Assembly: GCA_004557185.1 (NCBI GenBank)
Contig: SFEP01000072.1
Coordinates: forward strand, 1-11,518
Direction of reading: 5' to 3'
From: Bacteroidales bacterium
Lineage (GTDB): Bacteria; Bacteroidota; Bacteroidia; Bacteroidales; Bacteroidaceae
DNA length: 11,518 nucleotides
Position numbers and translations under genes: made by a program. The notes under the pieces were generated by a model. The model saw nothing but the letters and a program-made list of their open reading frames with translations, searched no databases and was not told where the DNA came from. Below are positions 1-6,455 of this stretch, piece by piece. Numbering within the stretch: position 1 is the stretch's first letter; the number at the start of each line of letters is the position of its first letter.

Positions 1-25
1 CTTGTTTGTTGTTTCCTTGTCTTTC
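1..25 (+). other. Pyrimidine/T-rich sequence before the first visible CRISPR repeat: leader end or truncated spacer
   Basis: This stretch is rich in T, with CTT and GTTT runs and a single A-free composition. It is 25 nt long, shorter than the 27-30-nt spacers of the array. It therefore cannot be decided whether it is the end of a leader or most of another spacer whose repeat lies outside the window. The array is read to the right, so a leader would be expected on this side. Confidence 0.5.
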
Positions 26-765
26 GGCTAACCCCATTCTTAAATTTCTACTTTCGTAGATGCCTGTCGAAGTCAATATAAATATCCGTTAGGCTAACCC
101 CATTCTTAAATTTCTACTTTCGTAGATCACAAGAACAAAAACCAAAGCCCTCGCGGCTAACCCCATTCTTAAATTTCTACTTTCGTAGATATGTCGTATC
201 GGTCGCGCGTGTAGCTGCTGGCTAACCCCATTCTTAAATTTCTACTTTCGTAGATATTGAGGGCGATTTGTGCGGCGCGCAGGGGCTAACCCCATTCTTA
301 AATTTCTACTTTCGTAGATTTCCGCGGAAACTACATCAAAAACGGGGGGCTAACCCCATTCTTAAATTTCTACTTTCGTAGATCATTGTCTTTTCGTATC
401 GGGCTGTCGAAGGCTAACCCCATTCTTAAATTTCTACTTTCGTAGATCATTGTACACTTCTGTACATGCACATGGGCTAACCCCATTCTTAAATTTCTAC
501 TTTCGTAGATTTTGAAGAAGGAAAGCAAGTTTTCTTGAGGCTAACCCCATTCTTAAATTTCTACTTTCGTAGATTGATGCAGTTGTGAGTGATGAGAGGG
601 AGGCTAACCCCATTCTTAAATTTCTACTTTCGTAGATGTGGAGGAGCGCGGGTGTTACTATGGCGGCTAACCCCATTCTTAAATTTCTACTTTCGTAGAT
701 AAACGCCTAAACGGATAGCAAGTTATAATGGCTAACCCCATTCTTAAATTTCTACCTTCGTAGAA
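26..765 (+). CRISPR. Type V-A (Cas12a-type) CRISPR array, 12 repeats and 11 spacers
   Basis: Twelve 36-nt repeats start at 26, 92, 155, 220, 284, 348, 412, 475, 539, 602, 665 and 730. Repeats 1-11 are identical: they begin GGCTAACCCCATTCTTAA and end with AATTTCTACTTTCGTAGAT. The end contains the stem TCTAC/GTAGA around a TTTC loop, the handle that Cas12a binds and uses to cut its own pre-crRNA. This handle is diagnostic of type V-A, and it fixes the transcription direction as +, with each spacer 3' of its handle. Spacers are 62-91, 128-154, 191-219, 256-283, 320-347, 384-411, 448-474, 511-538, 575-601, 638-664 and 701-729 (27 to 30 nt), all different. No cas12a, cas1, cas2 or cas4 is present, so these must lie off the left edge, elsewhere in the genome, or be absent. 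No tracrRNA is needed in this subtype. Confidence 0.97.
730..765 (+). repeat. Degenerate terminal CRISPR repeat
   Basis: This last copy differs from the other eleven at two positions: the first loop base is C instead of T (TCTAC-CTTC-GTAGA) and the final T is A. Both stem strands remain intact. Decay at the end away from the leader is usual for CRISPR arrays and agrees with the + direction given by the handle. The sequence after 765 contains no further repeat. Confidence 0.93.
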
Positions 766-791
766 AAACCTGCGGTAGAGGTCTTTCCTAA

Positions 792-806
792 TTTTACGTA
801 GCATCT
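792..806 (-). repeat. Left copy of a 15-bp inverted repeat pair (partner at 11395-11409)
   Basis: TTTTACGTAGCATCT here is the exact reverse complement of AGATGCTACGTAAAA at 11395-11409. Both copies lie in intergenic DNA, one on each side of the tamB-to-peptidase block. The AGATGC/GCATCT core also borders the palindrome at 11290-11363. A 15-bp match can occur by chance in a window of this size, so only the shared context makes it of interest. Confidence 0.6.
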
Positions 807-839
807 ATTTTCGGCGGGGTGGCGCGCCGTAAAAACAGG

Positions 840-876
840 CCGCCGTGGGAACTTTCTTCCACGGCGGGGGATTTTT
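840..876 (+). terminator. Candidate intrinsic terminator downstream of the CRISPR array
   Basis: CCGCCGTGGGAA (840-851) pairs with TTCCACGGCGG (857-867) in an 11-bp stem with one bulged G and a 5-nt loop. A run of five T (872-876) follows after GGGA. It lies 75 nt past the last repeat and could end the pre-crRNA transcript. The gap between stem and T run is slightly long, and similar TTCTTCCACG modules recur nearby. It could therefore instead be part of a dispersed palindromic repeat. Confidence 0.5.
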
Positions 877-921
877 CTTCCACGGGATCCCGTCGGAGGC
901 AACGCCTTCAATGCGTTTACC

Positions 922-1008
922 GAGCACCCGTCTTTTCTGGGGGCGCTCATACAAGTTTACCGGACACCAATATTTCCTAATCGGCTCTTTAGCATTAAGG
1001 GGTGTCCG
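922..1008. repeat. Two successive hairpins with a short direct repeat
   Basis: GAGCACCC (922-929) faces GGGCGCTC (941-948), pairing at 7 of 8 positions. CGGACACC (961-968) pairs perfectly with GGTGTCCG (1001-1008), and inside it CCTAAT can pair with ATTAAGG apart from one bulged A. In addition, GTTTACCGAGCACC (915-928) and GTTTACCGGACACC (955-968) form a direct repeat with 12 of 14 bases identical, 40 bp apart. This arrangement suggests a structured RNA or a repeat-derived element. No T run follows, so it is not an obvious terminator. Confidence 0.45.
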
Positions 1009-1269
1009 ATATACAGCCTTCCTGTCTTCTTTGTAGTAAGCGTCACCTTCAGTTATTTTTTTACACTTCCTTGCGATGGAAAGCACCGCTGCGCTTCGCG
1101 AGATAGGCGCTGCATCGACCCAATGCTTTGTCAGCAAAATTCCATGCCTTGAAAAATTTTGACAAATCGCGCTTTCTGAGCCTGCGATTTGCAATTCTTT
1201 GATGTCCAGCTATCTGTCCCAAAAAACAGTCGCATGCTTCCGTTTTTTCATCGCGCCCTCGCATTGCAA

Positions 1270-1365
1270 AAACGGGGTTTGACCGTTGCCGTCAATTGAC
1301 GGCAATGTTACCGCCAACTGACGGCAATGTTGCCGCCAATTAACGGCAACGACTAACCCCCGTTT
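1270..1365. repeat. 96-nt near-perfect hairpin made of three tandem 20-bp palindromes
   Basis: Three palindromic units lie at 1286-1305, 1308-1327 and 1330-1349, separated by TG, giving an exact 22-bp period. The first, TTGCCGTCAATTGACGGCAA, is perfect; the other two are imperfect copies. The same DNA also folds as one long hairpin. AAACGGGG (1270-1277) pairs with CCCCGTTT (1358-1365), and pairing continues inwards with few mismatches to a loop near 1316-1319. It could be a cruciform, a structured RNA, a cluster of dimer-binding operators spaced two helical turns apart, or a miniature inverted-repeat element. No function is assigned. Confidence 0.8.
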
Positions 1366-1399
1366 CTGAAACGGTTTCCTCGCTTGCCGAAACGGCAAG
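1360..1399. repeat. Two small perfect palindromes next to the long hairpin
   Basis: CCGTTTCTGAAACGG (1360-1374) is a 7-bp inverted repeat around a single T. CTTGCCGAAACGGCAAG (1383-1399) is a perfect 7-bp stem with an AAA loop. The first overlaps the closing arm of the 1270-1365 hairpin, so the two folds exclude each other in part. The second repeats the TTGCCG/CGGCAA half-site found in the three 20-bp palindromes, extending that motif cluster to about 115 bp. Confidence 0.65.
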
Positions 1400-1514
1400 G
1401 TGCGGCGTGAAATCGGACAACGGAAACACACCCACAAACGCGGCGAAGCGGTAGGCCGCACGAAAGGATAACGGGCTGTGTAGCGCAGAGGAGCACAGAG
1501 GTTGGAGCCAGCTA

Positions 1515-1556
1515 TTCGGATGGTTACGACACGACGGATGCTTTCGGATGGTAACG
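1515..1556. repeat. Short direct repeat TTCGGATGGT(T/A)ACG
   Basis: Copies at 1515-1528 and 1543-1556 match at 13 of 14 bases with a 28-bp period. They end about 80 bp upstream of the -33 element of the tamB promoter. They may be a tandem regulator-binding site for that promoter or a simple duplication; nothing in the sequence decides between these. Confidence 0.4.
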
Positions 1557-1638
1557 CTCCTTTTTGCGTTGTGCTTGTCGTACCTGAGGGCTGAGGCTGG
1601 CACTTGGAGGGTTGTAAGCCCTACGTCCCAGCGTTTTG

Positions 1639-1670
1639 TTTGTACAATCACGCAGTTTGCCTTAACTTTG
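1639..1670 (+). promoter_or_regulatory. Bacteroidetes-type promoter for tamB
   Basis: TAACTTTG (1663-1670) fits the Bacteroidetes -7 consensus TAnnTTTG exactly. TTTG (1639-1642) lies 20 nt upstream, the expected distance for the -33 element. Transcription should start near 1677, giving a 5' untranslated region of roughly 85 nt before the ATG at 1764. That leader contains an alternating AT run, TATATATAATA (1698-1708), followed by AAGGAG. I saw no equally good match in the gaps upstream of the next two genes, so this promoter may serve all three. Confidence 0.75.
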
Positions 1671-1763
1671 CAAACTCCTACGCCCCGCCGTGCGCCCTAT
1701 ATATAATAAGGAGTGTGTCAGGGCGGGGTGGCTCCCTTATTTCCCACATCCCACGCATTCTAC

Positions 1764-4700
1764 ATGACCAATCGTTCACGCCTCATACTGAAAATTGTGA
1801 GCATCGCGGTGGCTACGCCCATCGTGCTGTTCCTGGTGCTCGCCACCTTGCTCTATGTGCCGCCCGTGCAGCAGTTTGCCGTCGACCGCGTAGCCTCGTC
1901 GCTGTCGGCCTCGACGGGTACCACCTGCCGTGTGGGGCGCGTCAGGCTTGGCTTTCCCTTGCGTCTGGCTCTGCACGAGGTGCTGGCCAAGGAGCAGGCC
2001 GACACGCTGCTCTATGCCCGCAGTGCCCTGCTCGACGTGAGGTTGTGGCCGCTCTTCAGCGGGGTGGTCGACGTGGATGCCGTGGCGCTCTACGGTGTGC
2101 AGGTCGACACGAAGCAGTATATTCCCGACACTTACATACGTGGCCGTGTGGGCGAACTCACGGCGGCCTCGCACGGGGTGGACCTCAAGCAGGAACTGGT
2201 GCGGCTCGACCACGCCACGCTGCGGCGCGCCGACCTCTTCATTGCGCTGAGCGACACGGCGCAGCAGGACACCGCCTCCACGCCCATGAACTGGCGCATT
2301 CTCGTGCAGCGCGCCGATATTGAGAAGAGCCGCATACGTCTGCACATGCCGGGCGACTCTATGCGCATCGGGGCCGACATTCCGCTGGTTGCCCTGCGCG
2401 GCGGCGACTTCGACTTGGGCCGCGGGCGCTACGCTTTCAGGCGGCTCGAGCTGCGTCGGTGTGCCTTGCAATACGACGTGCCGCAGGCGCCGCGTGCCGA
2501 GGGGGTGGACGTGAACCACTTGGCCGTGAGCCAATTCTCGGCCATCGTCGACACCCTCACGTACACCGCCGACGGCACCCTGCGTGCTGGGCTGCGCAAG
2601 GCCACGCTGCACGAACGCTGCGGCCTTGCTGTGACGGGGGTGAGCGGCGCCGTCTACATGGACAGCACCCAGTTGCAAGTGCCAGCGCTCAACCTGCGCA
2701 CACCCCACTCGCGGCTCGATGTAGGCTTGGCCTTCGACTACCGCGCCATGCAGGCGGGTCGCGACGGCCGTTGCCGCGCGCTCATCGACGCCTCGGTGGG
2801 GCGCGCCGACCTCCTGGCGCTGACCAAGGGCATGGTGGACGATGCGCTGCTCAAGGCGCTGCCCCAGCAACCCCTTGCCCTCAAGGCCGAGGTGCAGGGC
2901 AATGTGGACCACCTCACGCTGCACCACCTCTCGGCAGCGTGGCCCGGCGTGCTCAGCCTCACCGCCAAGGGTGAGGCCGACGCCCTCATGCAGCCCTCGC
3001 GTCGCGGCCGTGTGCACTTCGGGCTCACCTGCGGCCGTCTGGGAGCCTTGCGCACCCTGCTGCCTGCCGACGTGCGCAGCACCATCGACGTGCCCGACGG
3101 TTTGCGGGCCTCGGGCGAAGCCTCGTTTAGCGGCGACGACTACCGCACGCAGTGCACCGTGGGCAGCGGTCGCGGCACGTTGGCGGCCAAGGCACACGTC
3201 AACCTGCATAGCGAGCAATACAGCCTCACGGCGCAGGCCAAGGCATTTCCGCTGCAGCATTTCGTCAAGGGCATGGGGCTGGGGGCTTTCACGGGCAGCC
3301 TGTCGGCCAGCGGCCGCAGTTTCGATGTGCTGTCGGGCCGCGCCTCATTGGCAGCCAAAGCCCACATCGCCTCGTTGGCCTACGACACCTTGCAGCTGGG
3401 CGGCCTCCAGCTCGACGCCACGTTGCGCCACCGCCGAGTGCAGGCCGCTTTCACAGCCCACAATCCCCTCGTGACGGCGCGCGGCAAGCTGCAGGCCACC
3501 TTGGGCACGGCGCGCTACGACGCGGCACTCGAGGCCGATGTGGACAGCATCCACCTGCAACGCCTCGGCGTGACGCAGCAACCGCTCATCGTGTCGACCC
3601 ACGTGCAGCTGCAGGGGCGCACCGACGTCCGCTTCACCGACTACAGCGTGCAGGCGGCCTTGCGGCGCAACATCTTCACCACGCCCGCCAAGAGCATGAT
3701 GGCCAAGGACCTCGAGCTCCAGGTGGCTGCTGCCCGTGAGCACATGGAGGCCCGCATGGAGGCCGGCGACCTGCACCTGCAGGCCGAGGCGCAGCACGAC
3801 GTGGCGCAACTGGGCACACACCTCTCGCAGGTAGCGGCCGAGATGGTGCGCCAGGGCGAACAAAAGGCTTTCGACCAGGCCGCGCTGCGACGCATGCTGC
3901 CCAGCATGACGCTCCACGTCGAGGCGGGGCATGCCAATCCGCTCTACAACATGCTGCGCTTCATGGGCTACTCCTACTCCTCGTTCCAGATGGCCCTCAG
4001 CACCTCGCCCCACGAGGGTGTGCTGGGCGATGCCCGTGTGGGCAAGCTCAACCTCGGCACCCTGACGCTCGACACCCTGCACACGCACCTGCTGCAGGAC
4101 ACCACGGGCATCAGGATGGAGGCCCGCGTGCAGAATTTCAAGAAGAAAAATCCCTATCCCCTCGACATGAGGCTGAATGCCTACATGCTCACACGCAGTG
4201 CGGGACTTGAACTTGCCTACTACGATGCCGATGGCGAGAAGGGCGTGGAACTGGGAGCCAAGGCCGAGCTGGCCGACGGCGCACTGCGGTTGAGCCTTTA
4301 CCCCGAGCACCCCGTGCTGGCCTATCGTAAGTTCAAAATCAACAAAGACAACTTCATACAGTTGGGCCGTGACAAGTCGATACGCGCCGACGTGGCCCTG
4401 CTGGCCGACGACGGCACGGCCCTGCACCTGTATGGCGAGCCGGCCGACTCTGCCAACGACCTCACGCTGAGCATGGCGCACGTCAACCTGGGCGAGATTG
4501 TGGCCTTCATGCCCTTCCTGCCCGAAATGCACGGCATGCTCAGCGGCGACGTGCACGTCACCGACGACTGGGCGCAGCGCAAACTCACGGCCATGGCCGC
4601 CATCACGGCCGACGACCTGCAGGTGGCGAGCACACCGCTGGGCCAGGTGGGCGTAGAGGCCATCTATCTGCCCGAGGGCGAGGGTGTGCACCGCGCTTCG

Positions 4701-6368
4701 GCCTTTGTGAGCAGCAACGGCAACGAGGTGCTCAGCCTCGACGGCGTCTACCACGAGGCCGACGGCGGCTCCTACGAGGGCGACGCACTGCTGCACGACT
4801 TTCCGCTCGAAATGCTCAACGGTTTCCTTGCGGGCACCGACATGGGCGTCAAGGGCATAGCCAAGGGCACTATCCACCTGGCGGGCCAGACCGAACGCCC
4901 CGTAATGAACGGCCAGCTCGACCTCGACTCCGCCCACATCTACTCCGACGTCTACGGCTTCGACTTACGAGCCGACGAGCAGGAGGTCATGATGCGCGAC
5001 AGCCGTCTGACCTTCGACAACTACAACCTCTACAGCACGGGCAAGCAGCCGCTGGTGATGAACGGCATCTTCGACATGCGCGATTTCAGTCGCATGCTGC
5101 TCGACCTCACCTTCAAGGCCAACGACTTCGAACTCATCAACACGAAGAAAAAAGCCCAGTCGATGGTTTACGGCCGCGTGTTCTCGAACATCGACGCCTC
5201 GGTGCGCGGCAGCCTTGACAACCTCATGATACGAGGCCAACTGCAGGTGCTCGACCGCACCAACATGACCTACGTGCTCAAAGACTCCCCCCTCAGCGTA
5301 GACGACCGCCTGAACGACCTCGTGAAGTTCGTCAGCTTCGAAGACAGCACCCAGGTGGCAGCCGAGCCGCCCGCACCCGAGAGCACCTTCGACCTCACCC
5401 TGGGCATCGACATCAGCGATGCCGCACAGTTCCATTGCTCGCTGAGCGACGACGGCGAGAGTTACGTAGACCTCGAAGGCGGCGGCCTGCTCACCCTGCG
5501 CATGACGCAGCAGGGCGACATGCGAATGACGGGCCGCTTCACCACGCACAGCGGCGAAATGAAATATGCCCTGCCCGTCATCCCACTCAAAACATTCACC
5601 CTCGCCGAAGGCAGCTACGTGGAGTTTACGGGCGACGTGATGAACCCCACGCTCCAGATCACCGCCAAGGAACGCACCAAGGCCGTGGTGACGGAAAACG
5701 GCAAATCGCGCTCCGTGGCCTTCAACGTGGGCGTGGCCCTCACCAAGCCGCTTAACGACATGGGGCTGGAGTTCCTCATCGAGGCCCCCGAAGACCTCAA
5801 CGTGCAGAACCAACTGGCTACCATGACGCCCGAGCAACGCAGCAAAACGGCCGTGAGCATGATGGCCACGGGCATGTACGTCACCGACGAAGGCCTGATG
5901 TCGGAAGGCGGCTTCAAGGCCAACAACGCACTCAACGCCTTCCTGCAAAACGAAATTCAGCACATTGCCGGCTCCGCCCTCAAAACCATCGACATCAACT
6001 TGGGCGTCGAGAGCGGCACCTCGGCCACGGGCACCAGCACCACCGACTATTCCTTCCAGTTTGCCAAGCGATTCTGGGGTAACCGCGTCAGCGTCATCAT
6101 TGGCGGCAAGGTGAGCACAGGCGCCGACGCCACAAACTCCGCCGAGAGCTTCATCAACAACGTGTCGGTGGAGTACAGGCTCGACAAGAGTGCCACGCGC
6201 TACGTCACCGTGTTCTACGACCGCAACATCAACGACCCCCTCGAGGGCCAGCTCACCAAAACGGGCGCAGGCCTCATGCTGCGCCGCAAAACCGACCGAC
6301 TGGGCGAACTCTTCCTCTTCCGAAACAAAAAGAAGAGCACACAGCCCAAGGCTCCTGCCCAGCCCTGA
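1764..6368 (+). CDS. tamB: Translocation/assembly module protein TamB (AsmA-like, DUF490 C-terminal domain)
   Basis: TamB proteins are anchored in the inner membrane and span the periplasm as a long beta-rich groove. With an Omp85 partner they act in outer-membrane protein assembly and lipid transport. This protein has 1534 residues, usual for Bacteroidales TamB. Residues 1-10 are basic and 11-32 form one hydrophobic signal anchor. The long middle part is beta-rich and repetitive without cysteine clusters. Residues about 1130-1510 form the conserved TamB C-terminal domain, including PEDLNVQNQLATMTPEQRSK near 1341-1360 and a terminal FWGNRVSVIIGG segment. The ATG at 1764 was chosen because it places the basic residues directly before the anchor. 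A GTG at 1713 in the same frame would add 17 residues that spoil that signal. The gene for the likely Omp85 partner starts 87 bp downstream. The first half is especially GC-rich, which produces long spurious frames on the other strand. I am confident of the family; the exact substrate is not known. Confidence 0.93.
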   Translation: MTNRSRLILKIVSIAVATPIVLFLVLATLLYVPPVQQFAVDRVASSLSASTGTTCRVGRVRLGFPLRLALHEVLAKEQADTLLYARSALLDVRLWPLFSGVVDVDAVALYGVQVDTKQYIPDTYIRGRVGELTAASHGVDLKQELVRLDHATLRRADLFIALSDTAQQDTASTPMNWRILVQRADIEKSRIRLHMPGDSMRIGADIPLVALRGGDFDLGRGRYAFRRLELRRCALQYDVPQAPRAEGVDVNHLAVSQFSAIVDTLTYTADGTLRAGLRKATLHERCGLAVTGVSGAVYMDSTQLQVPALNLRTPHSRLDVGLAFDYRAMQAGRDGRCRALIDASVGRADLLALTKGMVDDALLKALPQQPLALKAEVQGNVDHLTLHHLSAAWPGVLSLTAKGEADALMQPSRRGRVHFGLTCGRLGALRTLLPADVRSTIDVPDGLRASGEASFSGDDYRTQCTVGSGRGTLAAKAHVNLHSEQYSLTAQAKAFPLQHFVKGMGLGAFTGSLSASGRSFDVLSGRASLAAKAHIASLAYDTLQLGGLQLDATLRHRRVQAAFTAHNPLVTARGKLQATLGTARYDAALEADVDSIHLQRLGVTQQPLIVSTHVQLQGRTDVRFTDYSVQAALRRNIFTTPAKSMMAKDLELQVAAAREHMEARMEAGDLHLQAEAQHDVAQLGTHLSQVAAEMVRQGEQKAFDQAALRRMLPSMTLHVEAGHANPLYNMLRFMGYSYSSFQMALSTSPHEGVLGDARVGKLNLGTLTLDTLHTHLLQDTTGIRMEARVQNFKKKNPYPLDMRLNAYMLTRSAGLELAYYDADGEKGVELGAKAELADGALRLSLYPEHPVLAYRKFKINKDNFIQLGRDKSIRADVALLADDGTALHLYGEPADSANDLTLSMAHVNLGEIVAFMPFLPEMHGMLSGDVHVTDDWAQRKLTAMAAITADDLQVASTPLGQVGVEAIYLPEGEGVHRASAFVSSNGNEVLSLDGVYHEADGGSYEGDALLHDFPLEMLNGFLAGTDMGVKGIAKGTIHLAGQTERPVMNGQLDLDSAHIYSDVYGFDLRADEQEVMMRDSRLTFDNYNLYSTGKQPLVMNGIFDMRDFSRMLLDLTFKANDFELINTKKKAQSMVYGRVFSNIDASVRGSLDNLMIRGQLQVLDRTNMTYVLKDSPLSVDDRLNDLVKFVSFEDSTQVAAEPPAPESTFDLTLGIDISDAAQFHCSLSDDGESYVDLEGGGLLTLRMTQQGDMRMTGRFTTHSGEMKYALPVIPLKTFTLAEGSYVEFTGDVMNPTLQITAKERTKAVVTENGKSRSVAFNVGVALTKPLNDMGLEFLIEAPEDLNVQNQLATMTPEQRSKTAVSMMATGMYVTDEGLMSEGGFKANNALNAFLQNEIQHIAGSALKTIDINLGVESGTSATGTSTTDYSFQFAKRFWGNRVSVIIGGKVSTGADATNSAESFINNVSVEYRLDKSATRYVTVFYDRNINDPLEGQLTKTGAGLMLRRKTDRLGELFLFRNKKKSTQPKAPAQP

Positions 6369-6455
6369 CCCCCTCAGCACGCCTATATATATATTGACAA
6401 GCCCACCCTCCCTACACCCTAAGCGAAAGGCCCAGAGCCACCCACCTCCTTACGC
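6369..6455 (+). other. tamB-tamL intergenic gap with alternating AT tract
   Basis: This 87-bp gap has no hairpin followed by a T run, so read-through from tamB is likely. It carries TATATATATATT (6384-6395), about 70 nt before the next start codon. The same CCTATATATA string occurs at a similar distance (about 66 nt) before tamB. It could be a weak promoter or part of a leader. No good TAnnTTTG match is present. Confidence 0.35.

Larger units (their letters stand above)
766..1634. other. Gene-free, structure-rich intergenic region between the CRISPR array and the tamB promoter
   Basis: No convincing protein gene was found here. Open frames of 63-129 codons exist on both strands, but they overlap each other, give basic low-complexity translations and match no family I recognise. 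The longest, on the minus strand at 805-1194, runs straight through the hairpins. The content is mainly inverted repeats: a terminator-like hairpin (840-876), a 10-bp palindrome CGGGATCCCG (883-892), hairpins at 922-948 and 961-1008, a 96-nt hairpin (1270-1365), and small palindromes at 1360-1374 and 1383-1399. Base composition is more balanced than in the GC-rich genes downstream. It could hold non-coding RNAs, a dispersed repeat or a decayed small mobile element. Confidence 0.6.

Noticed and set aside
191..411. Shared TCGTATCGG in spacers 3 and 6, suggesting related targets
   Set aside because: The shared stretch is 9 nt at different offsets and is not enough to indicate the same protospacer.
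805..1194. 129-codon minus-strand frame between the array and tamB
   Set aside because: The translation is basic and irregular, with no family resemblance that I recognise. It runs through several hairpins and overlaps other frames of similar quality. It is more likely a chance frame in a structured intergenic region.
1552..1571. AACGC...GCGTT hairpin with a T run as a terminator
   Set aside because: The stem is only 5-6 bp and the T run lies in the loop rather than after the stem.
1713..1763. Upstream GTG start for tamB preceded by AAGGAG
   Set aside because: It would add 17 residues before the basic-plus-hydrophobic anchor and AAGGAG directly abuts the codon with no spacing. The ATG at 1764 gives a normal signal anchor.
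1776..3260. Long minus-strand open frames opposite tamB, tamL and the peptidase (also 3345-4937, 4965-6380, 6450-8483, 9433-11319)
   Set aside because: They mirror GC-rich codons of the real + strand genes. Their translations are rich in His, Val, Gly, Gln and Ala with no recognisable domain, while the + strand proteins show clear families.
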